Notes under the pieces: model-generated | Databases searched by the model: none | The model's input: only the letters and a program-made list of their open reading frames with translations | Told to the model about the DNA's origin: nothing | Shown: positions 51,055-60,785 of the stretch, piece by piece | How the letters are laid out: every line of letters begins with the position of its first letter | How positions within the stretch are numbered: the first letter of the stretch is position 1 | Program-made: the position numbers and the translations under genes | Assembly: GCF_044377145.1 (NCBI RefSeq) | Contig: NZ_JBILJQ010000004.1 | Coordinates: 66,816 to 130,815 of the forward strand | Reading direction: 5' to 3' | DNA: 64,000 nt | Source of the DNA: Aquimonas sp044377145 | GTDB lineage: Bacteria; Pseudomonadota; Gammaproteobacteria; Xanthomonadales; Xanthomonadaceae

Positions 51055-52368
51055 ATGCTCAGCCTGATCGGGCTCGTCACCGCCCTCGCCCTCCTGATGC
51101 TGCTGACGATGCGCGGCATGAACCTGTTCGTGGCGACACCGCTGTGCGCCCTGCTGGTGGCGATCACTTCAGACATCGCCTTGCTGCCGCCGCTGGCTGT
51201 GGAAGGTCAGGCCAATGTCATCAGCGCTTATATGGGAGGCTTCACCAGTTTCATCGCCAGCTGGTTCTTCATGTTCCTGCTCGGGTCGATCTTCGGAAAA
51301 CTGATGGAGGACACCGGCGCCGCCGACAGCGTGGCGCGCTGGATCATCAACGGGATCGGCTCGCATCGCGCCGCACTCGCCGTGGTAGTGGCCTGCGCGA
51401 TCCTTACCTACGGCGGCGTCAGCCTGTTCGTGGTCGCGTTCTCGGTTTATCCGACCGCGCTCGCCCTGTTCCGCGAGGCCAATCTGCCGCGGCGCTTCAT
51501 ACCGGCCACGCTGGCTTTCGGCTCGGTAACCTTCACCATGACTTCGGCCGGCTCGCCGGAAATCCAGAACTGGATCCCGATCGAGTACCTCGGCACCACG
51601 CCTTGGGCGGCCTGGCAGGCCAGCCTGATCACCGCACTGTTCATGGCCGGAACCGGCTACGCCTGGCTGGTCTGGATGCTGAAGCGGGCCAAGCTGCGCG
51701 GCGAGCAGTTCGAGGCACGCGCCAACGACCCGCTACCGGTCGACATCGCCCTGCCTGCGGTGTGGAGGGCGCTGGTTGGCCCCGCACTGGTGCTGGCGGT
51801 GAGCTTCGCATTCCACGACAGCCTGCAAACCTCAGCCCTGATCCTTGCCCTGCTGGCCGGCTGCATCGGCGTGTTCGTGTTCTGTTTTCGCTCCCGGCGC
51901 GATCCCGGCCAAGCCGTGGCCGATGGCAGCACCGGCGCGTTGATCGCAATCGGCAACACAGCCGCGGTGGTGGGATTTGGCGCGGTGGCGAAAGTGGCGC
52001 CGGCTTTCATGCTGGTGGTGGACTGGGTCACCCACTTGCCTGGCGGCGGGCTGGTCAGCGCCGCGGTGGCGGTCAGTATCGTTGCCGCCATCACCGGCTC
52101 GGCCTCGGGTGGGCAGGTCATCGCGCTGCCGATCCTCGCGCCGATCTTCCTCGGCCAGGGCGTCAATCCCGAGCAATTGCACCGCTCGGTGGCGATCTCG
52201 TCGGGCGTGCTGGATTCACTGCCTCATAACGGCTATGTGGTGACCACCATCCGCGCAATCTGCGGCGAAACCCACCGCGTCGCCTACGGACCGGTGGCGG
52301 CATTGACCGTGGTCGTGCCGGGTGCGGGTTTGATCGTCTGCCTGCTGCTGTTCGCGCTCGGCGTGTAG
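51055..52368 (+). CDS. GntP-family permease
   Basis: Proton-coupled uptake of gluconate-like sugar acids or hydroxy acids in this family. 437 residues from the ATG at 51055, 12 or so membrane helices. Recognisable parts: FMFLLGSIFGKLMEDTGAAD, SVARWIINGIG, LAVVVACAILTYGGVSLFVV, FTMTSAGSPEIQNWIP, IVAAITGSASGGQVIAL and SSGVLDSLPHNGYVVT, all characteristic of GntP. The frame is open upstream but the hydrophobic N-terminus starts here. Together with the divergent receptor it suggests a two-membrane uptake route for one acid. Confidence 0.88.
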   Translation: MLSLIGLVTALALLMLLTMRGMNLFVATPLCALLVAITSDIALLPPLAVEGQANVISAYMGGFTSFIASWFFMFLLGSIFGKLMEDTGAADSVARWIINGIGSHRAALAVVVACAILTYGGVSLFVVAFSVYPTALALFREANLPRRFIPATLAFGSVTFTMTSAGSPEIQNWIPIEYLGTTPWAAWQASLITALFMAGTGYAWLVWMLKRAKLRGEQFEARANDPLPVDIALPAVWRALVGPALVLAVSFAFHDSLQTSALILALLAGCIGVFVFCFRSRRDPGQAVADGSTGALIAIGNTAAVVGFGAVAKVAPAFMLVVDWVTHLPGGGLVSAAVAVSIVAAITGSASGGQVIALPILAPIFLGQGVNPEQLHRSVAISSGVLDSLPHNGYVVTTIRAICGETHRVAYGPVAALTVVVPGAGLIVCLLLFALGV

Positions 52369-52389
52369 CGCATCCGGTGATGCGTGAGT

Positions 52390-52428
52390 AAAACGCCGCG
52401 CGGAACCGCCCGGCAAGCCGCCGGACGG
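52390..52428 (-). terminator. Possible terminator hairpin after the DUF4397 gene
   Basis: ccgcccggc / gccggacgg (52406-52414 and 52420-52428) form a 9-bp stem that contains one G-U pair on the minus strand but a mismatch on the plus strand, which favours the minus-strand transcript. A short T-run on that strand follows only 12 bases later. Confidence 0.3.
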
Positions 52429-52449
52429 GTCCGTTGCAACAAGGTCGGA

Positions 52450-53562
52450 CTACAGTGAGCACGCTCCGGACGGCGTCAGGTTCGACAGCGGCACGTTGCG
52501 TACCGGCTGGCCGTCAAGGCGGATTTCAGCGACTGCAGTGGTGCAATTCTCGAAGTTCAGCACGACCCGACCGACCGGTGCTGTCTGCACCGGGTTGTTG
52601 GCGAGGAAGCGGCCGCCGGTGCTGCTGAGGATTGTCAGTACCGCGCTTCTGCTGTTGAAACCGCCGTTGGCGGTGGCGGCAGCGCCTGAGTTCGCGCCGG
52701 CGCTGTCCAGGGTGTACCAAGTCTTGTTGCCCTGGGCGTCATAGGTGTACCAGCTGCCCAGCAGACGGTTCTCGTTCGGCTTCGGCGTGAACGCAAAGCC
52801 CTGGCCGCTGAATTCGGGGGTAAACCAATGGCCGCTGACGCTGGCGTCAACCGGCGTTTCGGTCGGCAATGCGCCCAGCGGCAGGGCGGTGAAACCGAGC
52901 CGTTGGTTGACCCCGTCACCGGTAGCGAGCACCGACAGCACCGCGCCGGCCGGCAAGTCCACCGGAGCCAGATCGATCAGGTTGCGGCTGCCGTCGGGGC
53001 TGGCCACTTTCAGGTCGTAGTTGCCGGCCGGAATCTCCAGATAGCCGCTGGCGGCGAAGAACGGCACCGAAGCCAAGCCGCCGACCACGGCGCCGCGGTC
53101 GGTGCGGATCGACACCGCCGTGCTGGCGGCGTTCGGCCCGAACGGCGCGGCGTGGATCACCCGCAGCTTGAGGTTGCCTGCCGCCGGCGCGCGGTTGTCA
53201 TCCACCAGCGCCTGCAGGGCCAGCGGCTGACCACTGGCGCCACCGGTGGCGAGCACCGTGTAATCCGTGTTGTCGGCCAGGGTCACATTGGCGCTGATCG
53301 CAACGGTCGAAGTACCGGCCGGAAGTACCTCCAGACGGTATGCACCTGGAGCCAGCGGAATATAGGCGGTGAAGCTGCCATAGCGGACATTGGTCAGAGC
53401 GGTGGCACCATTGATGCGGACATCGACCGCAGTCGCTGCGAGATCATTGCTGAACGGGGCGAAGTGGCCGACCAGCACGCGCGCATCGGCAAGCGCGAAA
53501 CCGGGAGCTGCGAGGGCAAGGCCAGCAAGAGCGATGGCAACGGAACGATCGAGAGCTTTCAT
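52450..53562 (-). CDS. Secreted DUF4397 protein
   Basis: 370 residues from the ATG at 53562 (AGGAGAA upstream). Signal peptide about 1-26 (ALAGLALAAPGFALA). Two DUF4397 repeats follow: about 27-125 (ARVLVGHFAPFSNDLAATAV) and about 135-235 (LKLRVIHAAPFGPNAASTAV), each a beta sandwich ending in TVLATG or SVLATG. The C-terminal ~125 residues belong to a domain frequent in gammaproteobacterial exoproteins (SGHWFTPEFSGQGFAFTP, WYTYDAQGNKTWY). Likely a surface or secreted adhesive or structural protein; no enzymatic residues are evident. TATAAA lies about 60 bp upstream of the start. Confidence 0.85.
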   Translation of the reverse strand: MKALDRSVAIALAGLALAAPGFALADARVLVGHFAPFSNDLAATAVDVRINGATALTNVRYGSFTAYIPLAPGAYRLEVLPAGTSTVAISANVTLADNTDYTVLATGGASGQPLALQALVDDNRAPAAGNLKLRVIHAAPFGPNAASTAVSIRTDRGAVVGGLASVPFFAASGYLEIPAGNYDLKVASPDGSRNLIDLAPVDLPAGAVLSVLATGDGVNQRLGFTALPLGALPTETPVDASVSGHWFTPEFSGQGFAFTPKPNENRLLGSWYTYDAQGNKTWYTLDSAGANSGAAATANGGFNSRSAVLTILSSTGGRFLANNPVQTAPVGRVVLNFENCTTAVAEIRLDGQPVRNVPLSNLTPSGACSL

Positions 53563-53740
53563 GCGGGGTTCTCCTAAGGGCAAGCGCGCAAATACGCGCA
53601 TCGGCTTTATATCCGCACAGATGTCAATCTGATCTGCAGTAGAACTCAACGATTGATGAAGACCTTCTCACTGACTTGCCACGCCCGTGAACTCAGTGTG
53701 CGCGGCGAATCAATGAGGTGTGATTCAGCAGGCCAGAAAC

Positions 53741-55045
53741 CTAGTCGCCGACCGCCTGCACATCCGGGAAGCGCACCCGCGCGATGGTGCCGACGGCGGC
53801 CTCGCTTTCCATCGTGACCGGCCAGCCGAAGCGGGTGGAAAGGCGGCGCACGATGGTCAGGCCGACCCCTTGCCCGCCCTCCTTGCGCAGCCCGCCACGG
53901 AAGAACGGGTCGAAGGCACGATCGAGTTCATCCGGCGTCATGCCGCAGCCGGTGTCTTCGACGCTGATGTGGTCGGGATGGATGTGCACCACCACGCTGC
54001 CGCTGTCGGTGTAGGCGCAGGCGTTGCGGATCAAGTTGGACAGGATCACCCGCAGCACCCGCGGGCTGCCGTGCAGCGCAAACGCAGCGTGCTCATGAAT
54101 GCTCAGCTCAACCGGCTTGTCACTCAGCAGCGGCCGCGCTTTCTCGACTTCGTCGGCGACCACTTCATTGATGACGAAGTCTTCTTCGGGCAGGCCCTGA
54201 TCGCCTTCTCTGGCAAGGATGAGGAAAGACTCGATCAGGGCCTCCATGTCGCGGGCGGAGCTCAGGATCCGCTTGATCTGGCGCTTGGCGTAGGGCGGCA
54301 GATCCTCCTCCGCGCACAGCACGTCGCAGGCAATGCGGATGACCGTCAGCGGGCTGCGCAGCTCGTGACTTGCATCGCGGGTGAAATCGCGTTCGCGCTC
54401 GACGAAGGCTTCGATTTGCGAGGCGAAGTCGTGCAATGCATGCGCCAGCACCAGCACCTCGCCTTCCACGTCCAAGGGCAGCTGCTCAGGGGCGAGCGTC
54501 TCGAGGTTGGGCTTCTTCGGGTCCCAATGCTGGACCACGCCGGCCAGCCAGATCACCGGCGACACAGCGCGCCGGGAGATCCGATAGGTGCCCCAAGCGA
54601 TGATGTAGATCACCACCAGCACCAGCACCAGCGGCACCGCGCCGAAGAAGAACGCCAGCGCATTGACCTGCTCGGCGTCGAACACCAGCAGCAGCCGGCC
54701 GTCCGCGCTGTCCTCTACCAGCACCAGCGAACCGCCGCGCGCCTGCGGCAGGCTGTGATAACCGGCGCTCAGACCACGCAAGTTCGCCGGCAGAACGTCT
54801 TCAGCCTGCCCCGGCCGCTGCAGGAACCCGCGCATATTGAACGTGTCCGGCAACGATGCCTGCGGATCGCGCGCCAGACGCTCATGGAAATGCCGCGCCT
54901 CATCGGTCAGGGCACGCTGGATCAGCACGTCTTTCAGCACCGCCGAGGCGCCATACACGCCAAGCACGGTGGCGCAGCTGATCGCCGCGATCTGCAGAAT
55001 GAAAGCCGCCCAGATCTTGCGACGCAGGCCGGTGGAGATACGCAT
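53741..55045 (-). CDS. Sensor histidine kinase
   Basis: 434 residues, partner of the response regulator at 55446. Two membrane helices (about 11-33 and 128-150) frame a ~95-residue periplasmic sensor; a HAMP-like linker follows. Catalytic parts: DFTRDASHELRSPLTVIR (phospho-His in SHELRSP), NLIRNACAYTDSGSVV (N box), DTGCGMTPDE (G1) and GGQGVGLTIVRRL (G2). The sensor domain has no recognised ligand. It lies downstream of its regulator, and a 400-bp repeat block separates the two genes. Confidence 0.93.
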   Translation of the reverse strand: MRISTGLRRKIWAAFILQIAAISCATVLGVYGASAVLKDVLIQRALTDEARHFHERLARDPQASLPDTFNMRGFLQRPGQAEDVLPANLRGLSAGYHSLPQARGGSLVLVEDSADGRLLLVFDAEQVNALAFFFGAVPLVLVLVVIYIIAWGTYRISRRAVSPVIWLAGVVQHWDPKKPNLETLAPEQLPLDVEGEVLVLAHALHDFASQIEAFVERERDFTRDASHELRSPLTVIRIACDVLCAEEDLPPYAKRQIKRILSSARDMEALIESFLILAREGDQGLPEEDFVINEVVADEVEKARPLLSDKPVELSIHEHAAFALHGSPRVLRVILSNLIRNACAYTDSGSVVVHIHPDHISVEDTGCGMTPDELDRAFDPFFRGGLRKEGGQGVGLTIVRRLSTRFGWPVTMESEAAVGTIARVRFPDVQAVGD

Positions 55046-55445
55046 TGACGGAGCCCGGGGGATGGATTGCGGTGGGATGTTGGTCGAGGGGATTAGCGAA
55101 TCGCGATTCGGGATTCGGGATTCGGGATTCGGGATTCGGCATGCAACAACAGTGGGGCGTCGAACCGTGGACTGCGCTGCTGCGCTGATCGCCTTCAGCC
55201 GCGGCCGCGGTCACACCGACTTGAATCCCGGGACCGGGATTCGGGAGCTGGGATGCAACGACATACGCCGTCAAGCCGTGGGCTGCCCTGCTTCGCTGCT
55301 CGCCCCAGGCCGAGGCCGCAACGGCTCTGAATCCCGAATCCCGAATCCCGAATCCCGAATCCCGAATCCCGAATCCCGAATCCCGAATCCCGAATCCCGA
55401 ATCCCGAATCCCGAATCCCGAATCCCGAATCCCGAATCCCGGCCC
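55046..55445. other. 400-bp spacer inside a two-component locus, filled with repeats
   Basis: Separates the response regulator stop from the kinase start. Apart from about 60 bp next to each gene, it consists of the repeat element described at 55105-55440. No gene or promoter was recognised; the kinase Shine-Dalgarno is weak. Confidence 0.7.
55105..55440. repeat. GATTCGG / GAATCCC repeat element, copy 3, with duplicated core
   Basis: Five exact GATTCGG units (55105-55139), core A (55141-55230), a short gggattcgggag bridge, core B (55253-55336), then exactly 16 GAATCCC units (55329-55440). Cores A and B are diverged copies of each other (shared atgcaac, ccgtgg-ctgc, ctgct-cgctg-tcgcc blocks), so the whole is a nested or tandemly duplicated element. 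The inverted terminal tracts could pair. Confidence 0.92.
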
Positions 55446-56171
55446 TCAACCGACCCGCTGCGCCGGCTCGGTCTCAAGCTCGGCCAGACGGTAGCCGGCG
55501 CTATGGATGGTGTGCAGCAGCTGGCGCTCGAACGGCTTGTCGATCACCTTGCGCAGGTTGTAGAGGTGGCTGCGCAGGGTGTCCGAATCGGGCAAGGCGT
55601 CGCCCCAGATCTCGCGCTCTATATCGCGCCGGCTGACCACGCGGGGCGACTCGCGCATCAGGATGGTCAGCAGCTTCAGGCCGATCGGCGACAGCTGCAG
55701 GTCGCGACCGGCACGGGTCAAGCGCAAGGTCGCGGTGTCGAGTACGAGGTCACCGACCTTGAGTACTTCAGCGCTGACCTGGCGACGGTCGCGACGGATC
55801 AGCGCGCGCACGCGGGCTTCGAGTTCCTGGATCGCAAAGGGCTTGACCAGATAGTCGTCGCCGCCGGCCTCAAGCCCGCGCACCTTGTCGTCCAGCGAAT
55901 CACGTGCGGTCAGCATCAGCACCGGCGTCGACTTCTTGGCCTCCTGGCGCAGGCGACGACACACTTCAAGTCCGTCGATGCGCGGCAGCATCAGGTCGAG
56001 CACGACGACGTCATAGCTGTTCTCGACCGCCAGCCGCAGGCCGTCTGCGCCGTCGCTGGCATAGTCGACTCCGAAGCCTTTGCGCTCCAGATATTCACCG
56101 ACCATCTCCGAGATGTTGCGGTTGTCTTCGATCAGCAGGATCAGGCCAGCGGATTCTTCGCGAGATTTCAT
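55446..56171 (-). CDS. OmpR-family response regulator
   Basis: 241 residues from the ATG at 56171 (GGAG eight bases upstream). Receiver domain about 8-122 with the phospho-Asp in VVLDLMLPRIDGLEV, the conserved Thr in LMLTARD and Lys in YLVKPFAIQEL. Winged-helix DNA-binding domain about 135-230 (LSPIGLKLLTILMRESPRVV, SDTLRSHLYNLRKVIDKPF, HTIHSAGYRL). First gene of the locus; the cognate kinase follows after the repeat block. A 14-bp palindrome sits about 23-36 bp before the start. Confidence 0.93.
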   Translation of the reverse strand: MKSREESAGLILLIEDNRNISEMVGEYLERKGFGVDYASDGADGLRLAVENSYDVVVLDLMLPRIDGLEVCRRLRQEAKKSTPVLMLTARDSLDDKVRGLEAGGDDYLVKPFAIQELEARVRALIRRDRRQVSAEVLKVGDLVLDTATLRLTRAGRDLQLSPIGLKLLTILMRESPRVVSRRDIEREIWGDALPDSDTLRSHLYNLRKVIDKPFERQLLHTIHSAGYRLAELETEPAQRVG

Positions 56172-56540
56172 GGTCGTGCTCCGGGGGTGGGATTTCACGG
56201 ACGTGAATAGAACACCGGCGCGGTGATTGGGGTGTGAACCGTTGGACATCGACCCTGCACACCCGCACCGCACCCGCCACCGGCGGCACAACCCGAGCCA
56301 CGCCCACGGCAACCTGCAGCGTTTTTGGGGCCACCACGCTTGACGATGCCGAATGCGGTCGTTGCCGCCATACGAGTCCCAAGTGCACCTGCGCAGGGCG
56401 AGACCAGTTCGCTCGCGGGCGGCAGCGGGGCTCTTGGCCGCCGCGCTCAACATGCCTACCGACAGGTTGCATGGCTGCGCGGCAGGATGCGCCGCCGCCA
56501 CTAGCAGCGCCCTGCACACTCTCGTTGCCCACCCGAACGA
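56172..56540 (-). promoter_or_regulatory. 369-bp spacer with the response-regulator promoter region
   Basis: Between the kinase-propeller stop and the regulator start. The palindrome ttcacg-ga-cgtgaa at 56194-56207 lies just upstream of the regulator's ATG and may be an operator. On the minus strand TTCTAT next to it (56208-56213) could be part of a -10. The remaining ~300 bp show no gene, repeat or clear terminator. Confidence 0.4.
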
Positions 56541-59500
56541 TCAGTAGACGCTGGCGGCCAGCAGCAGCGGCGTGGCGCCTGGGGCGTCCAGCTCGATCGC
56601 TTCCGCAGACGCCGCCGCCGCAGGCCGCTCCACCCGCAGCCGGTACACCAGCTGATGCGGGCTGCCACCGCCGCGCTGGCGGGACTCTGCAGTACGCAGC
56701 GCGAGAACCAGCTCGGCCAGCGGCTGGTGCGCGCGGGCATCGCGATGCAGCTCGCCGTCATAGGACGTAGGCACCTCCAGCACAGACTCGGCGAGCAGAC
56801 CGCCGGCCGCATCCAGCCAACGCAGACGCAGGCCACCGGGCGTCGGCACCTGCTGGTTGGCCAGCAGCAGGCTGAGCCCGCGCATCGAACCTGCGGGCAA
56901 GGCGATCGCCGCGCTGCGCTCAGGAAAGCGCGCAGCACCCAGGGCGCGGCCCGCAGGCGCCAGCTGCAGCGCCGAGCCGAGCACAAATTCCTCGCCACGC
57001 AGGCGCAACCTGCCTTGAGGCCAGGCCGCACTGTCGGTGATGCCGAGCCCGCCGCGGCTGCCCTGGAAGCGCTGGCCGGGCGCGACATTGGCGTGTGCGG
57101 CAAGGTCGAGCGCGCTGGCCAGAGCGGGGGCAGTAAACACGCTCGCGCCCAAGCGGGTTCCAGCATCTGCTGGCGGCGGACCGAAATCGCGCTCACGCCG
57201 TCCCGACGCGCGGTTCGGCGCGGCGTCGATGTCTGCGATGATCGAACCCGCAGAGGCTGGACCGACCCTGGCTGCGCTGACAGGAACCTGGACAGCAACG
57301 ACGGCTCCAGAAGCAGACAACGCGCCACCAGTGGATGACAGGCGGCCGTCCGTCAAACCGCCCGTTGATGCCGCGCTCAGCGCCGAATCAGCTTGCGGCG
57401 CCAGGTCTTCGGCCTCCTGCAGCAGGGCGGACACGGCGCGTGCATCGGCCAGGAACGGCAGCAGCAGGCGACGGCCGTAGTGGCTGCGCGCCTGCAGCTG
57501 GCGGCCGTCAGCGCTGAAGGCGAGCTGGGCCAGCACATCGTCCTCGGCGATCCGCAGCGGCTGCAGCGGCGCCAGCAGCTGACCGCGATGCAGGTCGATC
57601 CAGAGCACGCCGTCGCGCGCGCCGAGTGCCGCCCAATGGCGATCCGGGCTGATCGCCGCGGCCTCGCCGGATTCGCCGCCGAAGTTATGCAGCTCGAAGC
57701 GCTTGCCGTCGCGATACAGCGCCGGCCGCGGGCCGTGACCCAGCCAAGCCTCGCCCAGGTCGAAGACCCGCGCGTGCGCGAATGGCGTATCGATGCGCTG
57801 GATGCGCTCGGCGCCGCCACGGCCATCCAGCCGCCAGTGTTCCAGCGTGGCCGGCAGCAGCAGGCTGCGGCCCAGGGTGGACAGCAGCAGATCATCGGCG
57901 CGATCGGCGCGATCGGCGTCCACGCGAAAGCCGGCGTCACCGATGAACAGTTCACCTGCGCCGGTTTGCAGCACGGCGCGCTCGGCACCGCTGGACGTGT
58001 CCAGCACGCGCAGGCTGCGTCCCTGCCACAGCAGCAGACGGCTGCCGTCGGCAGACAAACGCAGCCCGCCAGGCAGGCCGGCGCTGCGGAAGGCCGGGCC
58101 GATCCAGGCGCGACTGACGATGTCGAGGCTGCGCCATTCGATCGCCAGCGGTTCTGGGTCGGCAATCCAGCCGACCAGGGCGCGTGGTGCAGACGCCGCC
58201 AGCAGCAGGTACTGCGCGCTGTTGGGCAGCTCGATCGCGCCCAGCGCGCCGCCGCGCTCGCCGATAAGCAGCTGCGAGCCGGCGGCATACACCTGCCGCT
58301 GACCGTCGGCGGAGAGCTCCATCCGATACGCGGGCGCGGTCGGCAGCGACTTCAGCGTGGCCGACAGTTCAGCGTCCGAGGGCAGCTGCGCGGACGACAG
58401 CGCCTGCACATCGCCCGGCTGCAGGCTGCTCGCGACCAGCCCGGTCTGCGCGGCCGGCAGCCGATACAGCTTGAGCTCGCCCTCGCTGCCATGGCTTGCC
58501 ATCAGGCCGCGCTGCGGGGCCAGCGCGGTGGCCTGGAAACCGATCACCGCGCCGCGATGACGCAGCAGGCGCAGCGCGCGAGGCTCCAGCTGGCCGCTGG
58601 CGGTTTCAGTCAGCTGCCACAGGGCCGCACGACCATCGTTGGCGAGCAGCCAGCGGCCGTCAGGATCAAGCGCCGCGGAGTTCAAGCCGGCGGCGCCACT
58701 GCGGATGCGCGGGCTGGCCCAGACCATTTGCTGCAGATCGAGCACACGCACGCTGCCACCGCCGTAGGAGACCACCAGCCGCCTGCCGCTGAAGCCGACA
58801 TCGACCACTGCACCCTCGCCTGCCTCGCTGAACATGCTGGAGACGCCCGCCTCCACATCGACCACCCGCAGCTGGCCATCGGCACTGCCCAGCGCCAGCC
58901 AGCGACCGCTGCTGTCGGCGCCCCAGCTGAGCAGTTCGGTTTCACCGCTGAAGGCATGCTGCTGCAGCACCGCGCCGCTGGCGGCGTCGAGCAGCTCCAC
59001 CGCCTTGAAGCCCTGGATCGCGCAGGCCACGCGCGGTCGCTGTGGCAGCAGCAGACAGTGCTGCGTACCGGGCCGATGAAACAGCGCGCCGCGCGGCTGC
59101 CAGGGCTCAACCTGCCACAGCTGCAGCTGTTCATCCGATGAACGCAGCAGCGCCTGGCTGCCGTCGATGCTGTAGCTCGCCGCGACGAAGTTCTCGAACG
59201 CCGGCGGCGGCGTGCTCAGCACGCCGCTCGCCAGCTCGACGCGATGCATGAAGCTGGTGTCCGGGCGCACCACGCCCGAGCTGCCGCTGGGGTAGAGCAG
59301 CGCATGCCGCCCATCACTGGCCGGCACGATCCGGCCGACATAGCTCGCGCCCCAGGGCGTGGGTGGAAACGTTGGCTGCAGCCGCCAGCGCTCGCGCTCG
59401 CTGCCGGTGTCCAGCGCCACCAGCTGACCGTCGCGGAGCCCCGCCAGCAGCACATCGCCTTCTTCGGCAAAACCGAGCGCGCGGCCCTCGCCTTTGAAAC

Positions 59501-60779
59501 TCCAGACCGCGATCGGCCGCGGCGAACTGTTCAGCAGCAGGCCGATGCGGTGCCGATCCGCCAGCGCCGCCGCGCCGTCGTCGCTGGCCCCGGCTTCGCG
59601 CACGTTGTCGACCAGGTCCGGCAATCCGGCCAGGCCATCGCCGCGTTCGGCGGCCGCCAGTGCGGCCGCGCGGCGCGCGTCCCACAGGGTGTGTTCGGCC
59701 AGCACGCGATTGGATTCGGCCTGCACCCACAGTGCGGTCGTTGCGGCCAAACCGATCAGCAGAGCCAGCAGCAGCCCGGTCGCCAGCGCGGCGATGCGCG
59801 GCTCGCGGCGGGCCCAGCCGCGCAGACGCTCCCAGCCGCCCCGCCGACGCACGCTGACCGCTCGACCGTCGACGAACCGCTGCAGATCATCGGCCAGCGC
59901 GCGGGCGCTGGCGTAACGCCGGGCCGGGTCGGGCTGCAGGCAGTGCAGACAGATCGCCGCAAGGTCAGGCGCCTGCTGCGCCAGCGCGCCGGGCACCGCA
60001 TCGATGTCCCAGCGGCGGGCGGTGCCATCGGCATCGAACACGATCGGCGCGCGCCCGCACAGCAGCAGGTAGAGGATCCCGCCCAAGCCCCACACATCCG
60101 TAGCCGGGCTCAGCGCGCCGCGCAGTTCGGCCTGCTCGGGCGCCATGTAGCCGGGCGTTCCCGCTGCAATGTTGTCGGTGGCCTGCGCCTCGCCCAGCCC
60201 ACGCGCCAGCCCGAAATCGCTGACCTGCGGCTGCCCGCGCGCATCCACCAACACATTGCCCGGCTTCAGATCGAGATGCAGGGTGCCGACCTGATGTGCG
60301 TACTCGACCGCTTCGGCAACGGTGCGCATCAGCCCGGCCAGCGCGCGTGCGCTGGCCTGCGGATGCTGACGACGCCAGTCCTGCAGGGTCGGTCCGCGCA
60401 CCAGGCCCATCGAGAAGTAGTACAGATTCTCGTGGCTGCCGATCTCGTACACCGGCACGATGTTCGGGTGCTGCAGGCGACCTGCGTGGCGGGCCTCGCT
60501 GCGGAACTGCGCGACCAGTTCCTCGCCCAGCGCCGCATCGAAGCCCATCAGCTTCAGCGCGACCTCTCGATCGAGGCTGATCTGGCGCGCGCGGTACACC
60601 GCGCCCATGCCGCCGACGCCGATCCGCTCCAGCACCTCGTAGTCGCCAAAGTGGCGCTCGGCCGCATCTTCAAGATTCAGATCCCGCGCGCGCCGCAGCC
60701 GCACCCAGTGGCTGACCGGCTGGGTCGGCGTATCCAGCGCCTCGGCGCAGCCGGGCTCAGTGCTCGGGTCGACGCTCAT
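56541..60779 (-). CDS. Giant Ser/Thr protein kinase with propeller-like C-terminal region
   Basis: 1412 residues. Hanks-type kinase at about 47-310: RIGVGGMGAVYRA (P-loop), VALKLMGF (ATP Lys), FRSEARHAGRL (helix C Glu), HLDLKPGN (catalytic loop, Leu replacing Arg of HRD), SDFGLARG and YMAPEQAEL. One membrane helix at about 337-358, so the kinase is cytoplasmic and the rest outside. The exterior holds many WD40/quinoprotein-like blades (about 400-1090, for example DGRWLLANDGRAALWQL, LSADGSRLLLWQGRSLRVL) and a C-terminal beta-rich domain. It starts seven bases after the separate propeller gene. Target and signal are unknown; the window has three FHA domains that could read its products. Confidence 0.9.
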   Translation of the reverse strand: MSVDPSTEPGCAEALDTPTQPVSHWVRLRRARDLNLEDAAERHFGDYEVLERIGVGGMGAVYRARQISLDREVALKLMGFDAALGEELVAQFRSEARHAGRLQHPNIVPVYEIGSHENLYYFSMGLVRGPTLQDWRRQHPQASARALAGLMRTVAEAVEYAHQVGTLHLDLKPGNVLVDARGQPQVSDFGLARGLGEAQATDNIAAGTPGYMAPEQAELRGALSPATDVWGLGGILYLLLCGRAPIVFDADGTARRWDIDAVPGALAQQAPDLAAICLHCLQPDPARRYASARALADDLQRFVDGRAVSVRRRGGWERLRGWARREPRIAALATGLLLALLIGLAATTALWVQAESNRVLAEHTLWDARRAAALAAAERGDGLAGLPDLVDNVREAGASDDGAAALADRHRIGLLLNSSPRPIAVWSFKGEGRALGFAEEGDVLLAGLRDGQLVALDTGSERERWRLQPTFPPTPWGASYVGRIVPASDGRHALLYPSGSSGVVRPDTSFMHRVELASGVLSTPPPAFENFVAASYSIDGSQALLRSSDEQLQLWQVEPWQPRGALFHRPGTQHCLLLPQRPRVACAIQGFKAVELLDAASGAVLQQHAFSGETELLSWGADSSGRWLALGSADGQLRVVDVEAGVSSMFSEAGEGAVVDVGFSGRRLVVSYGGGSVRVLDLQQMVWASPRIRSGAAGLNSAALDPDGRWLLANDGRAALWQLTETASGQLEPRALRLLRHRGAVIGFQATALAPQRGLMASHGSEGELKLYRLPAAQTGLVASSLQPGDVQALSSAQLPSDAELSATLKSLPTAPAYRMELSADGQRQVYAAGSQLLIGERGGALGAIELPNSAQYLLLAASAPRALVGWIADPEPLAIEWRSLDIVSRAWIGPAFRSAGLPGGLRLSADGSRLLLWQGRSLRVLDTSSGAERAVLQTGAGELFIGDAGFRVDADRADRADDLLLSTLGRSLLLPATLEHWRLDGRGGAERIQRIDTPFAHARVFDLGEAWLGHGPRPALYRDGKRFELHNFGGESGEAAAISPDRHWAALGARDGVLWIDLHRGQLLAPLQPLRIAEDDVLAQLAFSADGRQLQARSHYGRRLLLPFLADARAVSALLQEAEDLAPQADSALSAASTGGLTDGRLSSTGGALSASGAVVAVQVPVSAARVGPASAGSIIADIDAAPNRASGRRERDFGPPPADAGTRLGASVFTAPALASALDLAAHANVAPGQRFQGSRGGLGITDSAAWPQGRLRLRGEEFVLGSALQLAPAGRALGAARFPERSAAIALPAGSMRGLSLLLANQQVPTPGGLRLRWLDAAGGLLAESVLEVPTSYDGELHRDARAHQPLAELVLALRTAESRQRGGGSPHQLVYRLRVERPAAAASAEAIELDAPGATPLLLAASVY

Positions 60780-60785
60780 CCAAGG

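Noticed and set aside
53741..53750. Operon linkage between the DUF4397 gene and the histidine kinase
   Set aside because: 178-bp gap with a TATAAA-type element and its own strong Shine-Dalgarno before the DUF4397 gene; functions are unrelated.
55105..55440. CRISPR-like array of short repeats
   Set aside because: Units are 7 bp, contiguous and without spacers; no cas genes nearby.
55195..55477. Open frames encoding GIRDSGF repeats
   Set aside because: Direct translation of the 7-bp GAATCCC tandem array; not a protein gene.
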